A stretch of 13,312 bases of DNA from Campylobacter sp. (GCA_017940085.1 JAGAZK010000174.1:1-13312); one strand, 5' to 3'; shown: positions 1-7,027, numbered from the stretch's first letter. The notes: generated by a model from the sequence alone, not told the origin. Translations and numbers: made by a program.

Positions 1-2
1 AT

Positions 3-155
3 CTCAAACCAGGAAGCGATCACATAATGCTTATGAATTTACCAAATCCTATAAAAGAAGGCGATAAAATTAATATTAATCTCAAATTTGATAATAATGA
101 AAACTTAAATATATCTCTCAAAGCAAAAGATATTAAAAAAATGATGAAACACTAA
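3..155 (+). CDS. Copper chaperone PCu(A)C family protein, 3' end only
   Basis: The reading frame enters from the left edge and gives the last 50 residues of a protein ending in TAA at 153-155. The first visible residues, LKPGSDHIMLMNL, match the conserved end of the PCu(A)C (DUF461) family: an LKPGG-like turn, then the HxM copper-binding pair (H7 and M9 of the visible part) and a short hydrophobic strand. The next part, PIKEGDKININLKF followed by a strand around NLNISLKAK, fits the closing beta strands of the cupredoxin-like fold. Family members are periplasmic Cu(I) carriers that feed copper to cytochrome oxidase or guard against copper; the signal peptide and the other Met ligands lie outside the window. 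pseB starts 15 bases downstream on the same strand, so read-through is likely. Confidence 0.8.
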   Translation, partial: LKPGSDHIMLMNLPNPIKEGDKININLKFDNNENLNISLKAKDIKKMMKH

Positions 156-160
156 ATTTA

Positions 161-1163
<1,003 letters not shown>

Positions 1164-1189
1164 GTTTGATAAATTGACAGCTAAAAATT

Positions 1190-1651
1190 ATGATTTATTT
1201 TAAAAATTTTATTGATTTAAATGATGATGAGATTAGTCAAATTTATCAAGCAAGAACACATCAAAATATAGTTAAATTTAGCGGTAGTGGCGAGTTTAGC
1301 TTTGAAGATCATTTAAATTTTATAAAATCTTTAGCTTCCAAAAACGATAAAAAATATTTTATGATTTATGATGAGAGTAAATTTATTGGTGTGATAAATT
1401 TTACAAATATCACAAAACAAAATGCCGAGTTTGGGATTTATAAAAATCCAGCTCTCACAGACAAAGGCATTGGATCTATTTTGATGCAAGAAATGCTAAA
1501 TTATGCTAAATTTACTCTAAATCTAAGCCAAATTAAAGCAATTTGTCTTAAAACAAACCAAATCGCATTTAATCTTTATAAAAAATTTGGCTTCGAAATA
1601 ATTAGCCAAGAAGCAAATTTTTATAAAATGCAAAAAGATTTATCATGCTAA
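1190..1651 (+). CDS. pseH: UDP-4-amino-4,6-dideoxy-AltNAc N-acetyltransferase, PseH
   Basis: This is a GNAT-fold acetyltransferase of 153 residues. PseH uses acetyl-CoA to acetylate the 4-amino group of the UDP-sugar made by PseB and PseC, giving the UDP-2,4-diacetamido precursor of pseudaminic acid. The acetyl-CoA pyrophosphate loop is at DKGIGSIL (91-98), after a beta strand AEFGIYKNP (79-87). The C-terminal helix with NQIAFNLYKKFGF (123-135) carries Y130, the usual general acid. The N-terminal FEDHLNFIKSL (38-48) and the KKYFMIY strand (54-60) resemble C. jejuni PseH (Cj1313) as I remember it. There is no good Shine-Dalgarno before the ATG, so translation may depend on coupling to pseB, whose stop is 26 bases upstream. 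The last 7 bases overlap the next gene. Without pseB alongside it could have been called only a RimI-like acetyltransferase. Confidence 0.87.
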   Translation: MIYFKNFIDLNDDEISQIYQARTHQNIVKFSGSGEFSFEDHLNFIKSLASKNDKKYFMIYDESKFIGVINFTNITKQNAEFGIYKNPALTDKGIGSILMQEMLNYAKFTLNLSQIKAICLKTNQIAFNLYKKFGFEIISQEANFYKMQKDLSC

Positions 1652-2121
1652 GGCACACTCTTGCTCCAAATCAATTTTTAGATGATTATGTGCTAAATTG
1701 CGAAATTTGCTCACTAGCAAAAATTAGCCAAAATGCTTATAAATTTTGGAAAGGCGTGATTTGTGCGAATTATACAGACTCTAGGACGGTTTTTTTATAC
1801 AAAAAATCAATCCCACAAAAATACCAAAATTTAATTAATTTGTGTTCAAATTTGAGTGGATTTGTAATTTCTAGTGCGTTTTGCTCATTTACTGGGCTTT
1901 CGCATTCTCATTTAACTAAATCAAATAATTCAAATTTGTATAAAAAACTAGAAATCAAACAAATCGGTAAATTTAAATTTGTAAATCTAAAAAAGCTGTA
2001 TGACGATATGGATTTGCCATACAGCACACGAATTTATATAGAAAAATGCAAATATTTCTCACCAACTCCGCTTGAAAAACGCATTAAATTAACAGCGAGT
2101 TTGTGTCTTGGGTATTATTAG
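1645..2121 (+). CDS. Hypothetical protein coupled to pseH
   Basis: I do not recognise this 158-residue protein. Its ATG lies inside the last codons of pseH (7-base overlap, different frame), which points to coupled translation. It has seven cysteines, including a C19-x2-C22 pair, and no signal peptide or clear membrane helix, so it is probably cytoplasmic. Residues 78-119 read like a winged helix-turn-helix: an AFCSFTGLSHSHLTK helix pair, then a LEIKQIGKFKFVNLKKLY stretch resembling the target-reading wing of MerR or excisionase domains. That is inference from pattern only. The end, with a basic LEKRIKL (143-149) and LCLGYY, overlaps the convergent CorC-type gene by 38 bases. Base composition and AAATTT usage match its neighbours, so recent transfer is not apparent. 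A regulator or accessory protein of flagellin glycosylation is possible only by position. Confidence 0.75.
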   Translation: MLRHTLAPNQFLDDYVLNCEICSLAKISQNAYKFWKGVICANYTDSRTVFLYKKSIPQKYQNLINLCSNLSGFVISSAFCSFTGLSHSHLTKSNNSNLYKKLEIKQIGKFKFVNLKKLYDDMDLPYSTRIYIEKCKYFSPTPLEKRIKLTASLCLGYY

Positions 2122-3424
2122 CTCCGTATTTTAGAGTGAGTTTGACTTTGGCAATTCTGCCACCATCGATTTCAAGCACTTCGTAAATACAATTTTCATC
2201 TTCTATTTTATCGCCTACAATAGGAAGTCTTTCAAACAAATTAAACACATATCCGCCAATCGTGAGCTGTTCGGTTTCTTCATCAAATGCAATCTCAAGC
2301 ATATCTTCAATCTCTTCAAGCTCAAATCTGCCGTTAAATTCATATTCATCATCGCTAATTTGTTTATAATTGATAATTTCTTTATCGTGTTCGTCTCTAA
2401 TATCGCCAAAAATCTCTTCAATAATATCTTCCATTGTCAAAAATCCAGCCGTCCCGCCGTATTCATCTAGCACCAATACAGCTGAAACTCGTTCTTTATT
2501 CATCATTTTAAGCAAGGTTGAAACAGAGCTATTTTCAGGCACAATAACAAATTTTCTTACGATTTTATCAAGATGAATTTTTGTTTTGTCAAGTTCGCTT
2601 TGGATAATGTCTCTTATGTGGATTAGCCCAATTACGCTGTCTTTATTGCCGTCAATATACGGAAAGCGAGTAAATTTACTATCTCTAATGATTTTGAGAT
2701 TTTCTTCAAGAGAGTTTTGTTTATCCAAACACACCATATCTTTTCTTGGTGTCATTACTTCTTTTGCGACTGTATCGCCGAAATCAACTGCGTTTTGGAT
2801 AATTTCGCTTTCCATCGTATCCAAAACTCCGTCTTTAAAACTCTCTCCAACAATAATTTTAATTTCTTCTTCAGAGTGAGCATGTTCGCCGTCTTTTGTT
2901 TGTCTAATCCCAGCTACTCTGACAGCAGATGAAGCAATATAATCAAAAATTTTGATAATCGGGAAGAAAATCACCCAAAATATATAAAGTGGTCTAACTA
3001 TCCAAAGCACAACTTTTTCGGATTTTGCTATGGCTACAAGTTTTGGAGCTTGTTCGCCTAAAACCACATGCAACACAGTAATACAAGTAAATGCAATAAT
3101 AAAAGCTATTGTGTGAATTGCGGCATTGCCAAATTCTGTGTATTTTTCTAATGGAGCTCTGATTAAAGATGCAAATGCTGGTTCTCCAAGCCAACCAAGT
3201 GCCAAAGATGCCAAAGTAATTCCAAGCTGACAAGCACTCAAATATGTATCAACAGAACTTGCCATTTTAAGGGCTAATTTTGAGTTTGTTACTTTGTTTT
3301 TTACGAGTTCTTCGAGTTTGGAGCGTCTGACTTTGACAAGAGCGAATTCTGACAAGACAAAAAAGCCATTTAAGGCGACAAAAAATGCCGCTAAAGTTAG
3401 ATTAAAAACCTGTTGTGGATCCAA
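2084..3424 (-). CDS. CorC/HlyC-type hemolysin-like CNNM-CBS membrane protein
   Basis: This 446-residue inner-membrane protein has the full CNNM-CBS-CorC_HlyC architecture. Residues 1-175 hold about four membrane segments of the CNNM (DUF21) domain, including NGFFVLSEFALVKVRRSKLE (19-38) and QLGITLASLALGWLGEP (66-82). Two CBS domains follow: VMTPRKDM (223-230) opens the first, and LDEYGGTAGFLTMEDIIEEI (319-338) is in the second. The C-terminal transporter-associated domain covers roughly 355-430 (FNGRFELEEIE, LTIGGYVF). The family is linked to magnesium or cobalt efflux and is historically annotated as hemolysin; substrate and haemolysis are unproven here. Translation begins at TTG (3424-3422) with an AAGGA five bases upstream. 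It is the last gene of the minus-strand run, 54 bases after its predecessor, and its 3' end overlaps the opposing gene. Confidence 0.9.
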   Translation of the reverse strand: MDPQQVFNLTLAAFFVALNGFFVLSEFALVKVRRSKLEELVKNKVTNSKLALKMASSVDTYLSACQLGITLASLALGWLGEPAFASLIRAPLEKYTEFGNAAIHTIAFIIAFTCITVLHVVLGEQAPKLVAIAKSEKVVLWIVRPLYIFWVIFFPIIKIFDYIASSAVRVAGIRQTKDGEHAHSEEEIKIIVGESFKDGVLDTMESEIIQNAVDFGDTVAKEVMTPRKDMVCLDKQNSLEENLKIIRDSKFTRFPYIDGNKDSVIGLIHIRDIIQSELDKTKIHLDKIVRKFVIVPENSSVSTLLKMMNKERVSAVLVLDEYGGTAGFLTMEDIIEEIFGDIRDEHDKEIINYKQISDDEYEFNGRFELEEIEDMLEIAFDEETEQLTIGGYVFNLFERLPIVGDKIEDENCIYEVLEIDGGRIAKVKLTLKYGANNTQDTNSLLI

Positions 3425-3429
3425 AATAT

Positions 3430-3434
3430 TCCTT
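3430..3434 (-). promoter_or_regulatory. Shine-Dalgarno that fixes a TTG start
   Basis: AAGGA on the minus strand lies 5 bases before the TTG at 3424-3422. The codons that follow (MDPQQVFNLTLAAFF) lead straight into the first membrane segment of the CorC-type protein, so the TTG is accepted as the true start. Confidence 0.7.
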
Positions 3435-3478
3435 AAAAAAAATTTGCTTATTATCTCAAAAATAACATTAAATATCTC

Positions 3479-3787
3479 TTATTTAATAATAGCATTTTCG
3501 TATAAAACAGCGTCAATTCTGGCTTCAATGGCTTTGTTTAGTTCATCGTCATCATTGATTATTAAAGCGATTTTTGAATCAAAAATATAATCATTTGCTA
3601 TTTCTTGGAGCTGTCTAGCTAAATTTAAATCTTCACAAACTATAAATTTAACTAAATTTGCATTTGCAAAAATTGCTTGAATTTTATTTTTGACTAGAAT
3701 AAATTCTGTATTTTTTAAATTTTCTTTGCTAAATTCGTTTATTTTTACTGGACTAAACTCTACAAATTCACTTCCGATAATTATCAT
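3479..3787 (-). CDS. Hypothetical protein, 102 residues, mixed alpha/beta
   Basis: I do not recognise the family. The chosen ATG (3787-3785) overlaps the TGA of the upstream gene as ATGA and has AAGGAG eight bases before it. A GTG nine bases further upstream is too close to that site and is rejected. The protein has no signal peptide or membrane segment. It alternates hydrophobic strands and amphipathic helices: MIIIGSEFVEF, TEFILVKNKIQAIFAN, KFIVCEDLNLARQLQEIA, KIALIINDDDELNKAIEA and IDAVLYENAII. This looks like a small Rossmann-like or half-barrel fold, but no active-site motif is visible. It is translationally coupled to the PP0621-family gene and precedes the CorC-type gene by 54 bases. 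A function cannot be assigned. Confidence 0.75.
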   Translation of the reverse strand: MIIIGSEFVEFSPVKINEFSKENLKNTEFILVKNKIQAIFANANLVKFIVCEDLNLARQLQEIANDYIFDSKIALIINDDDELNKAIEARIDAVLYENAIIK

Positions 3788-3969
3788 TTCAAACACTCCT
3801 TACAATAATATTCTCCATTGCTTAAAACCATCTCATCAATACTCACAAAAGATTTGCATTTTTGGCACTCTACAAAATCTTGAGCGGATTTGATTTTGTT
3901 TGGTTTTTTGAAAAAAACAAAATAAATAATTGCTATAATTAGTGCGAAAATAACAAATTTTGCTATCAT
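3784..3969 (-). CDS. PP0621 family protein: membrane anchor plus zinc ribbon
   Basis: This 61-residue protein has one N-terminal hydrophobic helix (residues 3-20, KFVIFALIIAIIYFVFF), a basic KKPNK stop-transfer, and a small treble-clef or ribbon-like module with two CxxC pairs, C35-x2-C38 and C56-x2-C59. The CQKC...YYCKECL pattern is typical of the PP0621 family, whose function is not known. The positive residues after the helix suggest an anchored protein with its zinc site in the cytoplasm. The start overlaps the rsmG stop as ATGA (3966-3969) and has AAAGGA upstream. The stop overlaps the next gene's ATG in the same way. Confidence 0.85.
   Translation of the reverse strand: MIAKFVIFALIIAIIYFVFFKKPNKIKSAQDFVECQKCKSFVSIDEMVLSNGEYYCKECLK
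3796..3801 (-). promoter_or_regulatory. Ribosome binding site inside the upstream gene
   Basis: AAGGAG on the minus strand lies within the last codons of the PP0621-family gene, eight bases before the ATG at 3787. It selects that ATG over the GTG at 3796, which begins at the edge of this site. Confidence 0.7.
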
Positions 3970-4604
3970 TTTATATCCTTTAGAAATACATAATTGCGGT
4001 TCTTTGTCTCAAAAATTTGCTTAGTTGCATTGATATTTGCGATTTCATCTTTTGCATTTTGTCCTTTATACAAGGCAAAAATTGAGTTTTTATCATAAAA
4101 TCCTGAACAAATTTGGATTAGATTACTAGCTTTCATCAAAGCTCTTGAAGTGATTAAATTTGCTGTAAATTTAGGCGAATTTTGAATTTTTTGTGGGTGA
4201 ATAATTATATTTTTTAGATTTAAATTTATTTTTACAAAGCTCAAAAAACTAGCTTTTTTCATAATTGGTTCAAACAAATGAAACTCACAATCTTTTAAAA
4301 CAAAGCTCAAAAAAACAGCAGGAAATCCAGCTCCAGAGCCAACATCAACGCAAATTTTAATTTTATCAAAAGGCGGGATTTGGCTTAAATTTGATTGATT
4401 TGGGGCGTTTAAATTTAATTCGTTTGTGGCATTTAAATTTGAAGCAGATTGAATAAATTTAGCCAAATTTTCAAGCATTTCTACGCTATCTATTGCCACA
4501 GATTTGATTGATTTATAATTTGTAAGATTGTGAATTTGATTAAATTTAATCAAATTTGCTTCATACAAAGCCACTAAATCCCAAAATTCATTTAATAAAT
4601 TCAT
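3966..4604 (-). CDS. rsmG: 16S rRNA (guanine-527-N7)-methyltransferase RsmG (GidB)
   Basis: RsmG uses S-adenosylmethionine to methylate N7 of G527 in 16S rRNA; loss of it in other bacteria gives low-level streptomycin resistance. The 212-residue protein has the N-terminal helical part with FNQIHNLTNYKS (21-32) and the SAM-binding glycine loop ICVDVGSGAGFPAVFLS (84-100). It also has FEPIMKKASFL (111-121) and TSRALMKASNLI (152-163), standard for GidB. Between the helical part and the SAM loop, residues 53-76 form a low-complexity Asn/Leu-rich insert made of roughly 8-residue repeats, not part of the usual core. The ATG lies inside the end of ribA (17-base overlap), and the TGA overlaps the next start codon. 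Confidence 0.92.
   Translation of the reverse strand: MNLLNEFWDLVALYEANLIKFNQIHNLTNYKSIKSVAIDSVEMLENLAKFIQSASNLNATNELNLNAPNQSNLSQIPPFDKIKICVDVGSGAGFPAVFLSFVLKDCEFHLFEPIMKKASFLSFVKINLNLKNIIIHPQKIQNSPKFTANLITSRALMKASNLIQICSGFYDKNSIFALYKGQNAKDEIANINATKQIFETKNRNYVFLKDIK
4377..4448 (-). repeat. Imperfect 24-bp in-frame tandem repeat inside rsmG
   Basis: Three degenerate copies occur at 22-24 base spacing, marked on the plus strand by GGC at 4382, 4404 and 4428, each followed by a TTAAATTT core. They encode successive units SNLNATNE, LNLNAPNQ and SNLSQIPP of the RsmG insert (about residues 55-78). The period is a multiple of three in protein terms, so copy-number change would keep the frame. Confidence 0.65.
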
Positions 4605-5172
4605 CTAAATAATGTCCCATTTGCTCTTTTTTGACTCTCAAATATTTTTCATCAAATTCATTTGGGGCGATTTCTAGCGGGATTCGTTTTTTTATTTTGA
4701 CACTTTTTAAAGCGACTAATTTTAAAGGATTGTTGGTGAGTAAATTTATTTGTCTCACTCCTAAATCATTTAAAATAAAATCAGCTATTTCGTAGCTTCT
4801 TTCATCGGCTTTAAAGCCTAGTTGGTGGTTTGCTTGTATCGTATCAAGGCCATTGTCTTGCAAAGCATAAGCATTGACTTTATTCAAAAGTCCGATATTG
4901 CGACCTTCTTGTCTTAAATAAATAAGCAAACCGCCGTTTTTATTAATAAATTCCAAACTTGCTGTTAATTGATCTCTACAATCGCATTTCAAGCTCCCTA
5001 GTGCATCGCCAGTTAGGCATTCTGAGTGAATTCGCACATTTACAATACCGCTAAAATCAAGCTCTGGTGTCCATACGGCTAAATGTTCTTTTTCTTTTTG
5101 TTTATAGGATTTGATTTTAAATTTACCAAAACGACTTGGCAAATTTGCTATATTTGAGATTTGGATATTCAT
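4588..5172 (-). CDS. ribA: GTP cyclohydrolase II, RibA
   Basis: RibA opens the imidazole ring of GTP and releases formate and pyrophosphate, giving the pyrimidine that starts riboflavin synthesis. The 194-residue protein is full length for a stand-alone enzyme with no RibB domain. The zinc ligands C52, C63 and C65 sit in HSECLTGDALGSLKCDCRDQ (49-68), matching the E. coli cysteines. Substrate-binding and catalytic signatures LRQEGRNIGLLNK (86-98), GFKADERSYE (119-128) and LLTNNPLKL (144-152) are intact, as is the end signature K-EQMGHYLD (182-190). The ATG overlaps the stop of the 225-residue gene upstream (ATGA at 5169-5172), and the last 17 bases overlap rsmG. A paralogous RibBA may exist elsewhere, which cannot be judged here. 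Confidence 0.95.
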   Translation of the reverse strand: MNIQISNIANLPSRFGKFKIKSYKQKEKEHLAVWTPELDFSGIVNVRIHSECLTGDALGSLKCDCRDQLTASLEFINKNGGLLIYLRQEGRNIGLLNKVNAYALQDNGLDTIQANHQLGFKADERSYEIADFILNDLGVRQINLLTNNPLKLVALKSVKIKKRIPLEIAPNEFDEKYLRVKKEQMGHYLDEFIK

Positions 5173-5846
5173 TGTTTTTTAAATGTTTCAAAGCCGTATT
5201 TTAAATTTTCACCGCCCAAAAATGCGACTGTGCCTTTTATATTATTATCAAGTTCAAATGTAGCATTAAGCGAGCCAAATTTAGTCTTTATATCGCAGTT
5301 TTGTTCGTTTTTGATTTTAGCAGCAGCCATAAAATATTCCCCGCCTCTAAAATCATTGTTTTTGTCGTGGGTAAAAATAATAGCACCATCAAAATTATCA
5401 AGATCATCAAGCTCACTAAATTCGCCATTTAGTTCAATTTTGTTGCCATCTAAATCAATAAGCTCAAAATCAAACTCACTGCTAAGTAAATTTAGCATTG
5501 CTTTGATTTGTTTTTCGTTTTTGCCGACTAAATTTTCTGGAGCAATAATACATTTTTGGCAATCTGTCAAAAATCCGCAAATTTCTTCGATCTCTTCGCT
5601 ATCTACATTGCTCTCACCACTTAAAAATCCATCATCTAGCTCATCAAAAAACTTCCCGCCAATGCTGTCTTTACAAGCCAAAGCCAAAACAAAAGCCAAA
5701 CTTCCAATTTCGCATTTTATAAATTTAGCATTTGATAATTTTGGATCATCAAGCGGAGAAATAACGAGCAATTCGTCATTAGCAAAATCTTTGACTAAAT
5801 TTGGTGATTGCAAAGAAAGAATGCTTGCAAAACTAAGTATTTTCAT
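5169..5846 (-). CDS. NuoG-like orphan protein (hypothetical), 225 residues
   Basis: The frame is real: AAAGGAA lies six bases before the ATG, it starts two bases after the AI-2E gene and ends in an ATGA overlap with ribA. The protein is acidic, without signal peptide or membrane segment. Several stretches recall the C-terminal half of epsilonproteobacterial NuoG (the complex I subunit with a molybdopterin-oxidoreductase fold): the GFLSGESNVDSEEIEEI region (73-89) followed by KCIIAPENLVG (98-108), and the GGEYFMAAAKIK...FELDNNIKGTVAF run (about 168-210), which resembles the closing beta-barrel of that fold. No iron-sulfur cysteine cluster or cofactor motif is present; cysteines 45, 58, 90, 97, 100 and 184 are scattered, with one CQKC-like spacing at 97-100. 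The NuoG link is from memory of the family pattern and not certain. If right, it is a stand-alone domain or a relic copy away from the nuo operon. Confidence 0.7.
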   Translation of the reverse strand: MKILSFASILSLQSPNLVKDFANDELLVISPLDDPKLSNAKFIKCEIGSLAFVLALACKDSIGGKFFDELDDGFLSGESNVDSEEIEEICGFLTDCQKCIIAPENLVGKNEKQIKAMLNLLSSEFDFELIDLDGNKIELNGEFSELDDLDNFDGAIIFTHDKNNDFRGGEYFMAAAKIKNEQNCDIKTKFGSLNATFELDNNIKGTVAFLGGENLKYGFETFKKQ

Positions 5847-5848
5847 AA

Positions 5849-6856
5849 TTATTCCTTTTTGTCGCTAAGCAAAATAGAGATAAATTTAGTTTTTTTGCTT
5901 TCATTTAAGGCGATTTTTACGCTCATTGTGAGTGGCACAGCCATAAACATTCCCCCAATTCCAAGTAAAAATCCCCAAAAAATCAAGCTCAATATTACTA
6001 CCAAAGTAGAAATCCCTAAACTAGATCCTAAAAATCTAGGCTCAATAAAATTTCCTATTGCGATATTTACGACCAAATAAGCTCCACTTACCCACAAAGC
6101 ATCGCTAAAATCGTTTAAAAGCAAAGATAGCATTATCGCAGGAAATGCCGCAATAATCGAGCCTATTGTCGGAATATAATTCAAAATAAAAGCTAATAAT
6201 GCCCAAAGCATAGCATAAGGGACATTGAAATGAAGCAAAATCGGATATAAAATCAAAGCCGTAGCTATAGAAGATATTGTTTTTATCACGATGTATCGTT
6301 TGAGATTTGCGATAAAATTATTTACAATCACGGTTGCTTGTGGATAGCGGATAGAGAAATATTTGACTTTGTCAGCAAAAATACTCACATCAACTAGCAT
6401 AAAAATCACAAACAAAAGCACCAAAAATGATTTGGTTACAATATCTCCAGTTTGCCTTAAAAACGAACTTGCCGTGCTAAATATTTTATCAGGATCTACT
6501 GTGTCAATTACGACTGAGCTTACTTTGATATTGTGCGAGTTTAGCCACTCTATTGCTTGAGCCATACTAAAAGCAAATTTATCTCTATATACTGGCAAAT
6601 CAGTGCTTAAATTATTAATTGCAGAAAATATTATATTTCCCAAAAACCATAATAATTCAAAAAATATAAAAACTAAAATTAAAATAGCAAAAATTCGTCT
6701 TACATGCACTCTAGCAAACAAATCCAAAATAGGCGTGAGTGCAATAGAAATAAAAATAGCTAAAAAAAACGGCACTACAATGCTTGTAGCAGCACTTAAT
6801 CCTGCACAAACAATAACAAAAGCAGCCAAATTTACTAAAACTGATTGATTATTCAA
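5849..6856 (-). CDS. AI-2E family (PerM/TqsA-type) membrane transporter
   Basis: This is a 335-residue polytopic inner-membrane protein. Hydrophobic segments cluster at residues 6-48, 55-80, 140-160, 192-215 and 215-315. The family layout is clear: paired N-terminal helices, an extramembrane helical region (82-135), then the signature ALLAFILNYIPTIGSIIAAF (219-238) with PAIMLSLL. The second signature is IGNFIEPRFLGSSLGISTLV (267-286), and FWGFLLGIGGMFMAVPLT (293-310) follows. Relatives export small molecules such as autoinducer-2 or act as sodium/proton antiporters; the substrate here is unknown. Translation starts at TTG (6856-6854) behind GGAGA at a six-base spacing. It is the first gene of the minus-strand run, with a promoter-like -10 about 26 bases upstream, and its stop is two bases from the next ATG. 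Confidence 0.9.
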   Translation of the reverse strand: MNNQSVLVNLAAFVIVCAGLSAATSIVVPFFLAIFISIALTPILDLFARVHVRRIFAILILVFIFFELLWFLGNIIFSAINNLSTDLPVYRDKFAFSMAQAIEWLNSHNIKVSSVVIDTVDPDKIFSTASSFLRQTGDIVTKSFLVLLFVIFMLVDVSIFADKVKYFSIRYPQATVIVNNFIANLKRYIVIKTISSIATALILYPILLHFNVPYAMLWALLAFILNYIPTIGSIIAAFPAIMLSLLLNDFSDALWVSGAYLVVNIAIGNFIEPRFLGSSLGISTLVVILSLIFWGFLLGIGGMFMAVPLTMSVKIALNESKKTKFISILLSDKKE

Positions 6857-6862
6857 ATTTTA

Positions 6863-6867
6863 TCTCC
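6863..6867 (-). promoter_or_regulatory. Shine-Dalgarno that fixes a TTG start
   Basis: GGAGA on the minus strand lies six bases before the TTG at 6856-6854 of the AI-2E-family gene. No ATG or GTG is available nearby in frame, and the first membrane segment begins at once, which supports TTG. Confidence 0.65.
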
Positions 6868-6881
6868 AAAACCAAGCTTTG

Positions 6882-6887
6882 ATAATA
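6882..6887 (-). promoter_or_regulatory. Candidate -10 box of the minus-strand operon
   Basis: The minus strand reads cgcTATTATc, a good match to the Campylobacter sigma-70 -10 (TATAAT, often preceded by G). It is about 26 bases before the TTG of the AI-2E-family gene, with AT-rich AAATTT repeats upstream and no clear -35, as is usual in this genus. The resulting leader would be under 25 bases. Confidence 0.5.
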
Positions 6888-6922
6888 GCGAATTATTGCT
6901 TAAATTTTTGCAAATTTAAAAA

Positions 6923-6944
6923 GCTAAATTTAATTAAATTTAGC
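6923..6944. repeat. 22-bp perfect palindrome between divergent genes
   Basis: The sequence begins GCTAAATTTAA and ends TTAAATTTAGC. The 22 bases are identical to their own reverse complement, with two AAATTT cores. It lies upstream of both divergent genes, about 37 bases behind the minus-strand -10 candidate. It could be a dimeric repressor operator or simply an intense form of the AAATTT background. Confidence 0.55.
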
Positions 6945-6995
6945 CAAATTTTAAGCAAATTTAAGTAAATTTTAAGTAAATTTAGCCAAATTTTA
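6935..6995 (+). repeat. 19-bp direct repeat pair, 42 bp apart
   Basis: TAAATTTAGCCAAATTTTA occurs exactly at 6935-6953 and again at 6977-6995, with further AAGTAAATTT repeats between. The 42-base spacing is about four helical turns. The second copy makes up the -35 and spacer of the sigma-28-like promoter in front of maf; the first copy lacks a following CGATAT. Confidence 0.7.
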
Positions 6996-7003
6996 GACGA
7001 TAT
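6977..7003 (+). promoter_or_regulatory. Sigma-28 (FliA)-like promoter candidate for maf
   Basis: TAAATTTA at 6977-6984, an 11-base spacer, then GACGATAT at 6996-7003. The enteric sigma-28 consensus is TAAAGTTT-N11-GCCGATAA, so the spacing is exact, the TAAA core is kept and G-CGATA- matches in the -10. The -35 carries little weight because TAAATTT is common here; the CGATAT is the informative part. Initiation near 7010 would give a leader of about 25 bases before the maf ATG. Confidence 0.45.
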
Positions 7004-7021
7004 AGTTTGTCAAACCCAAAA

Positions 7022-7027
7022 AAAGGA
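7022..7027 (+). promoter_or_regulatory. Ribosome binding site deciding the maf start
   Basis: AAAGGA is six bases before the ATG at 7034. The frame is open from a TTG at 7007, but that codon has no ribosome site and would place this AAAGGA inside the coding region, so the ATG is preferred. Confidence 0.75.

Noticed and set aside
1190..1651. Ribosomal-protein acetyltransferase (RimI-like) instead of PseH
   Set aside because: GNAT motifs alone would allow it, but the direct link to pseB and the resemblance to C. jejuni PseH along its length favour PseH.
5161..5868. Long open frame on the plus strand (235 codons) opposite the NuoG-like gene
   Set aside because: It is Ser/Leu/Phe-rich like an antisense shadow, has no ribosome site, and runs across three minus-strand genes. 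The minus-strand frame has AAAGGAA and tight coupling on both sides.
6935..6995. Direct repeats as a CRISPR array or attachment site
   Set aside because: Only two copies, spacer is itself AAATTT-rich, no cas gene, integrase or tRNA nearby.
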